64,000 nucleotides of DNA from Paenibacillus phyllosphaerae (GTDB taxonomy: Bacteria > Bacillota > Bacilli > Paenibacillales > Paenibacillaceae). The stretch is taken from contig NZ_JACHXK010000006.1 of NCBI RefSeq assembly GCF_014192105.1, positions 62,001 to 126,000 of the forward strand. Reading direction: 5' to 3'. The notes under the pieces were generated by a model, which was not told where the DNA came from, searched no databases, and saw only the letters and a list, made by a program, of their open reading frames with translations. Shown here in pieces: positions 10,101-16,655 of the stretch (positions are counted from its first letter, which is position 1; each line of letters begins with the position of its first letter). The position numbers were made by a program, and so were the translations under genes.

Positions 10101-11162
10101 CTAACCTGCAATAAAGTATCCGACTTGATGGAGAAGGTACGGAGCAGCTTCCCGAACGCGCTCGCATTCGAGCTCGCTGATCCGAGCGACTATCATTACG
10201 CCGTCGGGCGGCTTGCGAAGACACCGGGCGAATTGCCGCCGGGCAGAGGCTTCGTCAAAGGCAAGATACCGCCGCTCTCCTTCCAGATCGCATTGGCGGC
10301 GGGCGGAGGCATGGAATCCGAGCGCGCGCGGCTGCAGCGGGACAGGTACCGCGAGCTCGCTGCCGCGTGGCACGGCGACAAGCCGGAGCCGATCCGCACG
10401 CTGCCGCAAGCGGTGCTGCTAAGTGAGATTGCGGCCGCGCCGGATCGGTCGGATGGACTAACGATCGGGTTAATGGCCGAGAATTTGAAGCCGTTCGCCC
10501 TGCAGCTGTCGGATGGGCCATATTTCCTGATCGCCGGACCGATGGAGTGCGGCAAGACGTCCATGCTCACCGCTATCGCGCAAGCTTCCGCAAGCTGCTA
10601 TGGGACAGAAGAGCTTGCTCTATATGGCTGCGATTTCCGCCGCCAGAGCGGAGGTCTCCTGGGGATCGTCCACTTCCCGCAGACGAAGGGCTTCGCGGCG
10701 GATGAAACAAGCCTGGAAGAGATGCTGGACCGGCTCAGGCAAGAGATCGATCAGCGTCTGGCCCGAGGATCGGGAGATGGGCAGCCCCGCTTGCTGCTCC
10801 TGATTGACGATGCGGACCTGCTCGCCAAACGGATATCCGCTTCGTTCACGATTACGCAGCAGCTGGAGTACATTCTGCGGAACGGCCGAGACCTCGGTCT
10901 TACCGTATTCGCCGCGGGCCAGGCCGGCGAGCTGCATCAGAGCTGGGATACGTGGCTGAAGGAGCTGAAGATGCCGCAGACCGGGTTCCTGCTGGGCTCG
11001 ACGGATGTGTCGGATACCCAGCTGTTTAATCTCCGGCTGCCATATGAGCAGACCGGCAAGCAGCTTCCGGCCGGCGAAGGATTTTACATCAAACGCAAGA
11101 TGACCCGTATCAAGGCGGCTATGCCGGTACCAGCCGGACAGACCGCGCTGCAAGGGAGGTGA
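7170..11162 (+). CDS. essC: EssC/YukB-like FtsK-SpoIIIE ATPase, type VII secretion motor
   Basis: A 1330-residue membrane ATPase. Two transmembrane helices lie at about residues 40-90, followed by three FtsK/SpoIIIE ATPase domains. Walker A motifs are GMTGSGKSE (502-510), GMPGTGKTT (843-851) and GPMECGKTS (1123-1131). Walker B is canonical in domain 1 (IIVIDEF) and domain 3 (LLLIDDAD) but weak in domain 2 (ITVIDGYP). There are no N-terminal FHA domains, unlike Staphylococcus EssC. In characterised systems this protein forms the hexameric motor that recognises and exports WXG100 and LXG proteins. The start is uncertain: ATG 7170, GTG 7182 and ATG 7188 ('MFYYQRSPRM') are all possible and none has a strong ribosome site. 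It heads the T7SS locus. Confidence 0.93.
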   Translation: MVVTVSMFYYQRSPRMHSDPGLAEIELHRPPAAPAELSFSYVSIVIPVAITAAGAAAMFMLIPKTSGSSYVLLQLVSMSTIAGSYSIPFLMHLQNKKKFRKETQERTMKYTQYLADQRAMLEALSQRRAQLLIDTNPPYADCLEMVDSRSRSVWSRIPSDPDFLKLRCGIGWASSGIHIHAPRQEGIDKDELITNAEQLAAEFHTLTDVPVTVDLNMHRVIGVVGEAEHVQSLIRSLMVQLAVHHSPDEVKIAAFFRQSERESWSWLRWLPHAWDDERRFRYMFEGPVYSAPLMDHFMAVLQRRVLTAKSAPSHDGVRIVPRYVCIVPHSAQTEQESAYSLLLHEADKAGACTIVIAPRVEQLPKECELVIEVSQQESVIRHTTSKGDSSTDRANRNVTAAGQPFAADQVELADAQRLARSMAPYRLRKSSADEIPSVLTLFDLLGIDRIETYEAEQRWQERRFPDSLPAAVGVKGGGKQVMLNLHDKIERQGHGPHGLMAGMTGSGKSEVIQTLIASLAVTYHPHDVTFMLIDYKGGGMSNTFAKLPHVVASITNLEDEGLIERAKMSLKAELERRQKLFVAAGNVQHIDEYYETPWREREPLAHLIIVIDEFAQLKKEQPEFMSELVSIAAIGRTLGVHLLLATQKPAGVVDDNIWSNSRYRICLRVQDEADSREMLKVPDAAYITNPGRGYLQVGTNELFETVQYAWSGAPYQPAGESRSHHTVIKGIKLDGRRKELKAGQRADDVPAGDADATIRGGKQLGVLIDACAVAAERAGIARLRGPWLNPLPQILTLEDLPSQAEPAGSIRLAAEVGLVDDVANQRQIPLAIDVDEGHWIVYGMPGTGKTTFIQTFLYSLALSSTPEQAHAYVLDFSRMLKDLQLLPHVGDVIQEEDEEKVTRLFGRLSQEVARRKQLLADSGTKSRLAYCRETGLQLPALITVIDGYPSFRNRFETEHEQLEAIVREGASLGIYFVLTCNKVSDLMEKVRSSFPNALAFELADPSDYHYAVGRLAKTPGELPPGRGFVKGKIPPLSFQIALAAGGGMESERARLQRDRYRELAAAWHGDKPEPIRTLPQAVLLSEIAAAPDRSDGLTIGLMAENLKPFALQLSDGPYFLIAGPMECGKTSMLTAIAQASASCYGTEELALYGCDFRRQSGGLLGIVHFPQTKGFAADETSLEEMLDRLRQEIDQRLARGSGDGQPRLLLLIDDADLLAKRISASFTITQQLEYILRNGRDLGLTVFAAGQAGELHQSWDTWLKELKMPQTGFLLGSTDVSDTQLFNLRLPYEQTGKQLPAGEGFYIKRKMTRIKAAMPVPAGQTALQGR

Positions 11163-11166
11163 GACT

Positions 11167-11481
11167 ATGGATTCAAGCCGCTATCGTCAACTTGCATCCG
11201 AATACGAGGAAGCGGCCGGACGCGTGCAGGAGAGCCAGAACCGGGTTCAGCAGACGGTTGCCAACAATGGCCCGCATTGGAAGGGCGAGCTTCGGGATAA
11301 GTTTACGAGCGATTACGAGGATACGCAGTCCGCTTACCGGACGTATTATCACGATTTGATCCATACCGGGCAACAGCTGCGGAGAGCGGCCGACAAGATC
11401 GATGAGTTGAAGCGCGAAATCGAACGCCAGGAGCGGCGCGAACGCGAGGAACGGGAGCGCCGCGCCAGAGAAGCGAAGTAA
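11167..11481 (+). CDS. Small helical WXG100-like protein with charged coiled-coil tail
   Basis: 104 residues. The first half is a helical hairpin with 'NNGPHWKGELRDKF' near residues 33-46, which places a W-x-G at the turn as in WXG100 proteins. The tail from about residue 75 is an Arg/Glu-rich coiled coil ('REIERQERREREERERR'). It starts 4 bases after the essC stop, with its GGAGGTGA site inside the end of essC, so the two are translationally linked. It is a likely T7SS substrate or a partner of the next protein, similar in size to the small DUF-type helpers before LXG toxins. No enzymatic motif is seen. Confidence 0.8.
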   Translation: MDSSRYRQLASEYEEAAGRVQESQNRVQQTVANNGPHWKGELRDKFTSDYEDTQSAYRTYYHDLIHTGQQLRRAADKIDELKREIERQERREREERERRAREAK

Positions 11482-11516
11482 CGATAAGCTTATCAGTTGT
11501 TGGAGGGACAATAAGA

Positions 11517-12731
11517 ATGACCAAGACAATTGCGATGGATTTCGATCGCGTCAGCCGGATGGCCAATGACCACGTGCGCGAAATTACGCAAATGGAAGAA
11601 CTGCACAGACGTATGAACGCGAAGCTGTCCGAGCTCCGTTCCCAATCTTACAGCGGAGATCCGAGATTCTTCGGCTGCGTCAGCGGCGCGCTGTCGGGCG
11701 ACCAGTCGCAAGCATCCGGCTCGCGGCTCATCGGCAAACTGAACCAGAGCGAGTCGGCCATCCGCGAGGCGGCGACCGAATTCGCCAAGCAAGATATGAA
11801 CTTTCACGGCATTCCGCTTACCGTCAGCGAGTTGTACGAGACGTATGGCAACACGGTCGGCCGATGGGAAAATTTGCTGGAATACGGCAAATACGCGATG
11901 TTCGCTCCGCTGCTCCATTATTCGACAGGCATGAAGTTCGTGAAGGTGAACGGCCAATACACGGTCGTGCTGCGTAACGGAATTCGGCAGGCGGTGGACT
12001 GGGTGGAAGGTTCCCGGGCGAACCCGGTAGCGCGCTTCCTGATCAATCCGATGACGTTATTCAAGTACAAGGATAAGGGAATGGCCGATCTGATCTTCAA
12101 ATCGCTGACGAAGCATTTTGCCAGCGATGCGATCAAGGTGTCGACCGCGATGGACGCGCTAAAATCCGGCATTAAGAGCGCGACCTCGGCCGGAGGCGTA
12201 TTCGGCGCAATCAAGAGCAACGCCGGCACGCTGCTCAAAGGCGCGTCCAAGCTTGGCAAGTCGAATGCGCTGCTTGCGCTCGCGCTGACGGCGGGCGGCG
12301 AGACGATCGGCGCCGGCATCAAGATCGCCGAGAATTACCGTAAATACGGCAACAACGTCGAAGTGCTCAAGCGGGAGAACGCCAAGGAAGTCGGAAGAGC
12401 GATCTACAAAACGGGCGTCGTGACCGTCGCGGCCGGCGCGGGAGCCGTGCTCGGCGGAGCGATCGGCAGTCTTGGCGGACCGGTCGGCACGGTAATCGGC
12501 GCGCACGTCGGCGGTTTCGTAGGCAGCCTTATCGGCGAGAAGCTGGCCGAGAATACGCCTCAATTCGTGGATGACCTGTCGGTGAAGATGAAGGATCAAG
12601 TCTATGCCGTGACGGAGACGGTCGCCGATGGCGCACGTGCCGTGAAGGACTTCGCCGGCGATGTGAAAGATACGGCATCGTCGTTATGGAACGGCGCCAA
12701 ATCGTTATTCTCAAAACCAATTTGGGCGTAG
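11517..12731 (+). CDS. Candidate T7SS effector: helical N-terminus plus glycine-zipper membrane domain
   Basis: A 404-residue protein of no family I can name. Residues 1-100 are helical and resemble a WXG/LXG-like export domain. A middle region (about 110-200) contains an aromatic strand-rich part. Residues ~255-345 alternate Gly/Ala with small residues ('VAAGAGAVLGGAIGSLGGPVGTVIGAHVGGFVGSLIGEKLAE'), the pattern of a glycine zipper that inserts in or crosses membranes. The C-terminal 50 residues are amphipathic. No signal peptide is visible. With its place directly after a WXG-like protein behind essC, I infer a secreted, possibly pore-forming, T7SS substrate. A structural role in the machine is the alternative. 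GGAGGG precedes the ATG. Confidence 0.72.
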   Translation: MTKTIAMDFDRVSRMANDHVREITQMEELHRRMNAKLSELRSQSYSGDPRFFGCVSGALSGDQSQASGSRLIGKLNQSESAIREAATEFAKQDMNFHGIPLTVSELYETYGNTVGRWENLLEYGKYAMFAPLLHYSTGMKFVKVNGQYTVVLRNGIRQAVDWVEGSRANPVARFLINPMTLFKYKDKGMADLIFKSLTKHFASDAIKVSTAMDALKSGIKSATSAGGVFGAIKSNAGTLLKGASKLGKSNALLALALTAGGETIGAGIKIAENYRKYGNNVEVLKRENAKEVGRAIYKTGVVTVAAGAGAVLGGAIGSLGGPVGTVIGAHVGGFVGSLIGEKLAENTPQFVDDLSVKMKDQVYAVTETVADGARAVKDFAGDVKDTASSLWNGAKSLFSKPIWA

Positions 12732-12745
12732 GAGCATAGCAAACG

Positions 12746-13552
12746 ATGAAAATTACACTCAGCTTGGAAGAGTTGATTTACGCCTTTTATTCAGAGGGTT
12801 TGTTCGAGCAGGGTAATGCGCTGAAAGCGACCTATTTCCAAGAGCTGAGCGACGAGCAAATGGATTTGCTGCTGCAAGTCACGTGCCGTTCGCTGCTGGC
12901 AAAGGATTATTTGGCCTACAGCAATCATAAATTTATGCTTAAGCCGGAAGTAGCCGCGATGATCGGCGTGCTGCATCATGCGGATCATTCGCTGCAGGCT
13001 TCGAAGTTCCGAGAAGGAGGGGGGCAGGAGACGCTGTCCGTTCATCTTGCGCAGAGCGGGACGTACGCCCACTTCCTTCGCTATGAGGGGCAGGTCCATG
13101 TTGTGGAGCGGCTCGAGGAGGGCGAAGCGGCGGAACGATTGGGCAGCTTCTTCGACTTGCCTGAGCTGCCTTCCGCCGGCGAATCCGTCACCAAGTTGAC
13201 GCAGGTGCAGCTAGAGACGCTGCTATCGCTCATCGACGGCCAACCGGAGGAGCTTGCGGAGTATGCCTCGAATCTGCCAGGCGCCGAGAAGCAGAAGGAG
13301 AAGTTCCTGCAAGCGCTGACTGCAAGCAAGGGCAGGATGAATACGCTAATCGGCTTCGAATTCGATGCGAACAACGAGCCGATCGTCGCCGAAATGCTGA
13401 TGATGCTCGGCGATTCGTCCGCGTCGTGGATGGTCGCCAAGACCGATGAGCAGTTCTTTGTACAGACATGCAGCAAGGAAGCGCTTGTCCATAAGCTGTC
13501 GAAGACGATCCCGTCTTTTGCGCATAAACAAGGCGGTAAGGTGAACGCATGA
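12746..13552 (+). CDS. Unknown cytoplasmic T7SS-locus protein (possible chaperone or adaptor)
   Basis: 268 residues, acidic, with no signal peptide or membrane helix. The N-terminus (residues 1-70) looks like a small winged-helix fold ('SLEELIYAFYSEGLFEQGN...'). The rest is alpha/beta with a strand such as 'HFLRYEGQVHVVERLEEGE'. Its size and position after a candidate substrate would suit a substrate-specific chaperone like mycobacterial EspG, but I see no sequence evidence for that homology. It begins 14 bases after the putative effector, with AGGAG overlapping that gene's stop, and its own stop overlaps the start of the next gene, so this is one transcription unit. Confidence 0.7.
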   Translation: MKITLSLEELIYAFYSEGLFEQGNALKATYFQELSDEQMDLLLQVTCRSLLAKDYLAYSNHKFMLKPEVAAMIGVLHHADHSLQASKFREGGGQETLSVHLAQSGTYAHFLRYEGQVHVVERLEEGEAAERLGSFFDLPELPSAGESVTKLTQVQLETLLSLIDGQPEELAEYASNLPGAEKQKEKFLQALTASKGRMNTLIGFEFDANNEPIVAEMLMMLGDSSASWMVAKTDEQFFVQTCSKEALVHKLSKTIPSFAHKQGGKVNA

Positions 13553-14091
13553 AGAGCTTGCGGGAGACCGAGAGCGGGATCGAAGTCATTCCGGCGAAGT
13601 TCGATGCGGGCTGTTTCGTATCGGTCTGCGTCTTGATGCTGGCGGGCGCCGCCGTTCTGCTCTATTTTGCCAAGGATATGTTCATCTTAAAAGGCATTCT
13701 ATATGGGATCGTGGGCGTGATCGGCGCATTATTCTTCGGCGGCGCTCTCCTGAAGGTGCTGTCCGTCGTCCGGAGTAAGGAGCCGCTCTTCGAGGTGCGC
13801 AGCGGTTATCTGCAGAACAAGCGGAAGAAAGTCGCGCTAACCGATATCGATGAGCTGACTTACGGCTGGCATACGGATCGGCCTTCGGGGATGGTGTTCC
13901 AGGCTCTCGTCGTGCGCACGGTTCGCAACAACCGGTATTACTTCAGCACGTACAACATGGTCTCCCAGCAAGAGATCGATCTTGTCGTCAGGCAGCATAT
14001 TTTGCCCTATGCAACAGCGGCATGCCGGGAGAGTTGGGAAGCCACTGAGGGGAAGACGCCGTTTGGCGCGGATGAGAACGCCAAAGGATAA
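13549..14091 (+). CDS. Two-helix membrane protein with PH-like cytosolic domain (unknown)
   Basis: 180 residues. Two transmembrane segments lie at about residues 23-45 and 47-68. They are followed by a strand-rich domain ('LFEVRSGYLQNKRKKVALTDIDELTYGWHTD...YYFSTYNMVSQQEIDLVV') like the PH-type membrane proteins of Firmicutes (DUF5381-like). The ATG overlaps the previous stop (ATGA). The partner of the 268-residue gene could be immunity, anchoring or assembly; nothing in sequence decides this. It ends the first T7SS transcription block. Confidence 0.7.
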   Translation: MKSLRETESGIEVIPAKFDAGCFVSVCVLMLAGAAVLLYFAKDMFILKGILYGIVGVIGALFFGGALLKVLSVVRSKEPLFEVRSGYLQNKRKKVALTDIDELTYGWHTDRPSGMVFQALVVRTVRNNRYYFSTYNMVSQQEIDLVVRQHILPYATAACRESWEATEGKTPFGADENAKG

Positions 14092-14131
14092 GGTTCCGAT
14101 CCATGACGATCTTCATAGGTGATCGGACCGA

Positions 14132-14231
14132 ATCTTACAGGTCTATCGTCTCATCTTACACAGCTGTTTCAATAGCGATTTTAGAGGGTAATTCTTACTG
14201 TTGAACTATTTTTAGGATTATATGTTACATA
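14132..14231 (+). promoter_or_regulatory. Probable promoter with direct repeats ahead of the WXG100 gene
   Basis: ATCTTACA occurs at 14132-14139 and 14153-14160, exactly 21 bases apart (two helical turns), the spacing often used by response regulators that bind direct repeats. Downstream, TTGAAC at 14201-14206 is followed by TTACAT/TACATA at about 18-19 bases, a weak sigma-A-like pair. An imperfect hairpin at 14092-14129 lies upstream and may close the preceding operon. Confidence 0.4.
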
Positions 14232-14309
14232 ATGTGGAGTTATTTAGTAAGATGTTGTTGCTTGAATGGGCAGCGCTTAGAAGTTTACTAGAAAAGGAGA
14301 TTGACAAAG

Positions 14310-14585
14310 ATGGCACAACGTATTTTAATTTCCCCGGATCAAATGGACGGAGTCGCGAATCAATTCAAGCAAGGGGCTCAGCAGAGCCAAGATCTGATCA
14401 CTCGCTTGAACGCCCAAATCGAGGGTATGCAGGGACAATGGGAAGGGATGACGCAGCAGCGCTTCTTCCAGGACTTCCAGCAAGCCAAGCAGACGATGAG
14501 AACGTTCAACGAGACGTTGCTCCGCATTCAGACCGAACTGAACACCATCGCTAACCGCTTCCGTCAAGCGGACCAACAGGGCTAA
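14310..14585 (+). CDS. esxA: WXG100 family T7SS substrate (EsxA/YukE-like)
   Basis: From the ATG at 14310 this is 91 residues, the standard WXG100 size. It forms two helices joined by the W-x-G turn in 'GQWEGMTQQRF', with a C-terminal 'FRQADQQ' tail. AAGGAG at 14294-14299 is 10 bases before this ATG and only one before the upstream TTG at 14301, which decides the start. WXG100 dimers are the core exported substrate of T7SS. The gene stands alone, with a candidate promoter upstream and a hairpin downstream, allowing expression well above the flanking operons. Confidence 0.93.
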   Translation: MAQRILISPDQMDGVANQFKQGAQQSQDLITRLNAQIEGMQGQWEGMTQQRFFQDFQQAKQTMRTFNETLLRIQTELNTIANRFRQADQQG

Positions 14586-14607
14586 GCAAACGTAAATTCG
14601 ATTGTGG

Positions 14608-14650
14608 GCGAAGGCCAGGCAACTGTTGTCTGGTCTTCGCTTGCTGTTTG
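14608..14650 (+). terminator. Hairpin after esxA (terminator or attenuator)
   Basis: GCGAAGGCCAG (14608-14618) pairs imperfectly with CTGGTCTTCGC (14630-14640), followed by TTGCTGTTTG. The poor T-run suggests partial read-through into the VWA gene. Confidence 0.65.
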
Positions 14651-14681
14651 ACTATACATAACGACGGAGTTGGATTCGAGA

Positions 14682-15434
14682 ATGCCTTACACGCTGCAAG
14701 CTTCACAGAGCGCGCCGGCGCTTATTATTTACTTGCTCGATACAAGCTTGTCAATGACGCTGGAGATCGGCGGCCGCCGCAAAATGGATATCGTGATGCA
14801 TGCGCTGCAGACCGCGCTGCGGCAGATGGTCTTCCGTTCGACCAAAGGCAGCCGGTTGTCGCCCCGTTACCGCGTTGCGATGCTCGCTTACAGCGATCAG
14901 GTGTACGATCTGCTCGGCGGGGTGAAGACGATCGGCGAGATCGCGGGAATGGGCGGATTGCCCGAACTGACCCCGCATCAATTCACCGATACGGCGAAAG
15001 CGTTCGAGCAGGCGGAGAAGCTGTTGATGAACGAGCTGCCTAATATGCAGCATTGCCCTGCGCCGCTCGTCTGCCATATGACCGATGGCGCGCATACGGG
15101 CGACGATCCTGAGCCGTTTGCCAGACGGATCATGGAGCTTGCGGTGGCGGACGGCCATGTGCTGGTCGAGAATATTTTCATCTCGGAAGCGGTCGCCGAA
15201 GCTTCGTCAGGCGACTTGCGTGCATGGCCGGGGATTAAGCCGGATACGCCGCTATCCGATCCGTTCGCCGAGAAGCTTAAGCGGATGTCATCGACGATTC
15301 CTGAGAGCTACCGCGAGATGATGGTGGAGTCCTCCTTCCACATCGAGGAAGGGGCCTTGATGCTGCTGCCGGGTACGAGCAAAGAGCTGATATCGCTAGG
15401 TTTTCAGATGTCGGCGGCCACGCCGGTGCGCTAA
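14682..15434 (+). CDS. von Willebrand factor A-domain protein of the T7SS locus
   Basis: About 250 residues forming a single VWA fold. The MIDAS metal site is intact: 'YLLDTSLSM' gives D-x-S-x-S, and 'HMTDGAHTGDD' supplies the later Asp. VWA domains bind protein partners through a metal. In other bacterial loci a VWA protein next to PP2C and a Ser/Thr kinase forms a signalling set (as in T6SS and tellurite-type clusters). A TTG at 14670 is possible; I prefer the ATG at 14682, although the CGGAG site is a little distant. The stop overlaps the start of the phosphatase gene (TAATG). Confidence 0.85.
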   Translation: MPYTLQASQSAPALIIYLLDTSLSMTLEIGGRRKMDIVMHALQTALRQMVFRSTKGSRLSPRYRVAMLAYSDQVYDLLGGVKTIGEIAGMGGLPELTPHQFTDTAKAFEQAEKLLMNELPNMQHCPAPLVCHMTDGAHTGDDPEPFARRIMELAVADGHVLVENIFISEAVAEASSGDLRAWPGIKPDTPLSDPFAEKLKRMSSTIPESYREMMVESSFHIEEGALMLLPGTSKELISLGFQMSAATPVR

Positions 15435-16276
15435 TGGTGGCCGGCATGCAGAACGAATGGTTGTTCCGGTCGGACCAAGGCGGCGACATTCCGGTACTTG
15501 AAGCGGCGAAGCTCGGCGGATGTACGGCCCACCATGCCTTCATCCGAGCTTTCGAAACCCGGTCGTATGGAGATCCAAGCCAGGACTATCTGATCTATCG
15601 CTTAAACGGCGAGCAGTTGACGTTCGCTGTGTGCGACGGTGTGGGGATGTCTTTCCAAGGCGGTTTTGCAGCCCGCTTCTTAGGTAAGCGACTGCATGAA
15701 TGGTTGTGCGGTCATCCGTCCCCCCTTGGTTTATCTCTCGGGCAGCTAGAGCGAGAGCTGCTGGAGTGGACCAAGGATGCGACGAGGCTGACTCGTGAGC
15801 TTCCCCTGCCTCCGGACACCGTGCCGATGCTGCGCTCCGTGCTGGAAGAGAAAAGGGCAAGCGGAAGTGAAGCGATGTTCGCATGCGGCAGCCTCATGTT
15901 TCCGCGGCAGGGGCGCGAAGGGAAATTGTCGCTATACTGGTCCGGCGATATTCGGGTTCGCCTGTGGCAAGAGGGCCAAGAGCTCGCGTTGCAAGGCGAT
16001 CCGACGTATCAAACCAACCAGCGGTGGTCGACCTTGCGCGGGGCAATCGGAGGTTCGCCCATGGAGTTGCATCTAACGTGGGAAGAACAGGACTCGCTCC
16101 GGCTGCTCGTCTACACCGACGGCGGATCTAATCTGGATGCCGGGTTGTCCTTGCCTGATCTAGCTCACATACAGCATGTGTTGCAAGAAGCTGCAGCCGA
16201 ACCGTCCAGCGACGACATCACCGTGCTGCATGTTGACTGGCCTGGCGGCACCAAAGGAGGAAGAGTAATTGAATAG
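15434..16276 (+). CDS. PP2C-like Ser/Thr protein phosphatase
   Basis: 280 residues with the PP2C/PPM metal-site motifs: 'FAVCDGVG' near residue 65, 'LLVYTDGGSN' around 225 and 'PSSDDITVLHVD' near 260. The region between them is shortened compared with PrpC-type enzymes, so activity is likely but not certain. It would remove phosphate placed by the kinase-like protein encoded two genes downstream. It is translationally coupled at both ends: it overlaps the VWA stop and ends inside the ubiquitin-like gene. A soluble cytoplasmic enzyme. Confidence 0.85.
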   Translation: MVAGMQNEWLFRSDQGGDIPVLEAAKLGGCTAHHAFIRAFETRSYGDPSQDYLIYRLNGEQLTFAVCDGVGMSFQGGFAARFLGKRLHEWLCGHPSPLGLSLGQLERELLEWTKDATRLTRELPLPPDTVPMLRSVLEEKRASGSEAMFACGSLMFPRQGREGKLSLYWSGDIRVRLWQEGQELALQGDPTYQTNQRWSTLRGAIGGSPMELHLTWEEQDSLRLLVYTDGGSNLDAGLSLPDLAHIQHVLQEAAAEPSSDDITVLHVDWPGGTKGGRVIE

Positions 16277-16655
16277 GACCGAAATTACCGTCATTGCGCT
16301 TCCCTCCCGGAAGGAGCTCGATCTGGACGTTCCGGCGGATCTGCCGATCGGCCAGCTTGGCGAAGCCATTTTGCAGGGCATGGAGGAATGGAATACGTAT
16401 CCGTACGGGCAAGTCGGCTGCCGGGCGGAAGCGAGCCTTCAAGGTGATAACTGGCGGCTGCTTCGAGAGGAAGCGACGCTGGTGGAGGAAGGAATCTTGG
16501 ATGGCATGCAGCTTCGGCTTACGCAGACGATCTCTTATTCCACCGCCTCGCAAGAGCGGCAACAGGCGCATTTTACCGAAACGGTTCCGTTGTTCGAACC
16601 GTCCGGATCGCATAATACCGAACAAGTAAAGGAGCGAGGTGGAGATGGGATTTGA
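16269..16655 (+). CDS. EsaB/YukD-like ubiquitin-fold protein
   Basis: 128 residues. The first ~80 form a beta-grasp fold as in YukD/EsaB ('ITVIALPSRKELDLDVPADLPIGQLGEAIL...LREEATLVEEGILDGMQLRL'), including the 'L...GI.DG..L.L' ending typical of ubiquitin-like domains. A 45-residue low-complexity tail follows, making it longer than the ~80-residue family norm. It starts with TTG at 16269, with AAAGGAGGA ideally placed; no ATG suits. In known T7SSb loci EsaB/YukD sits beside EssB and supports secretion. It overlaps the phosphatase and the kinase genes. Confidence 0.85.
   Translation: MNRTEITVIALPSRKELDLDVPADLPIGQLGEAILQGMEEWNTYPYGQVGCRAEASLQGDNWRLLREEATLVEEGILDGMQLRLTQTISYSTASQERQQAHFTETVPLFEPSGSHNTEQVKERGGDGI

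Noticed and set aside
14222..14554. 110-codon forward frame overlapping esxA
   Set aside because: Most of it is a shifted frame of the WXG100 gene; its translation is not protein-like.
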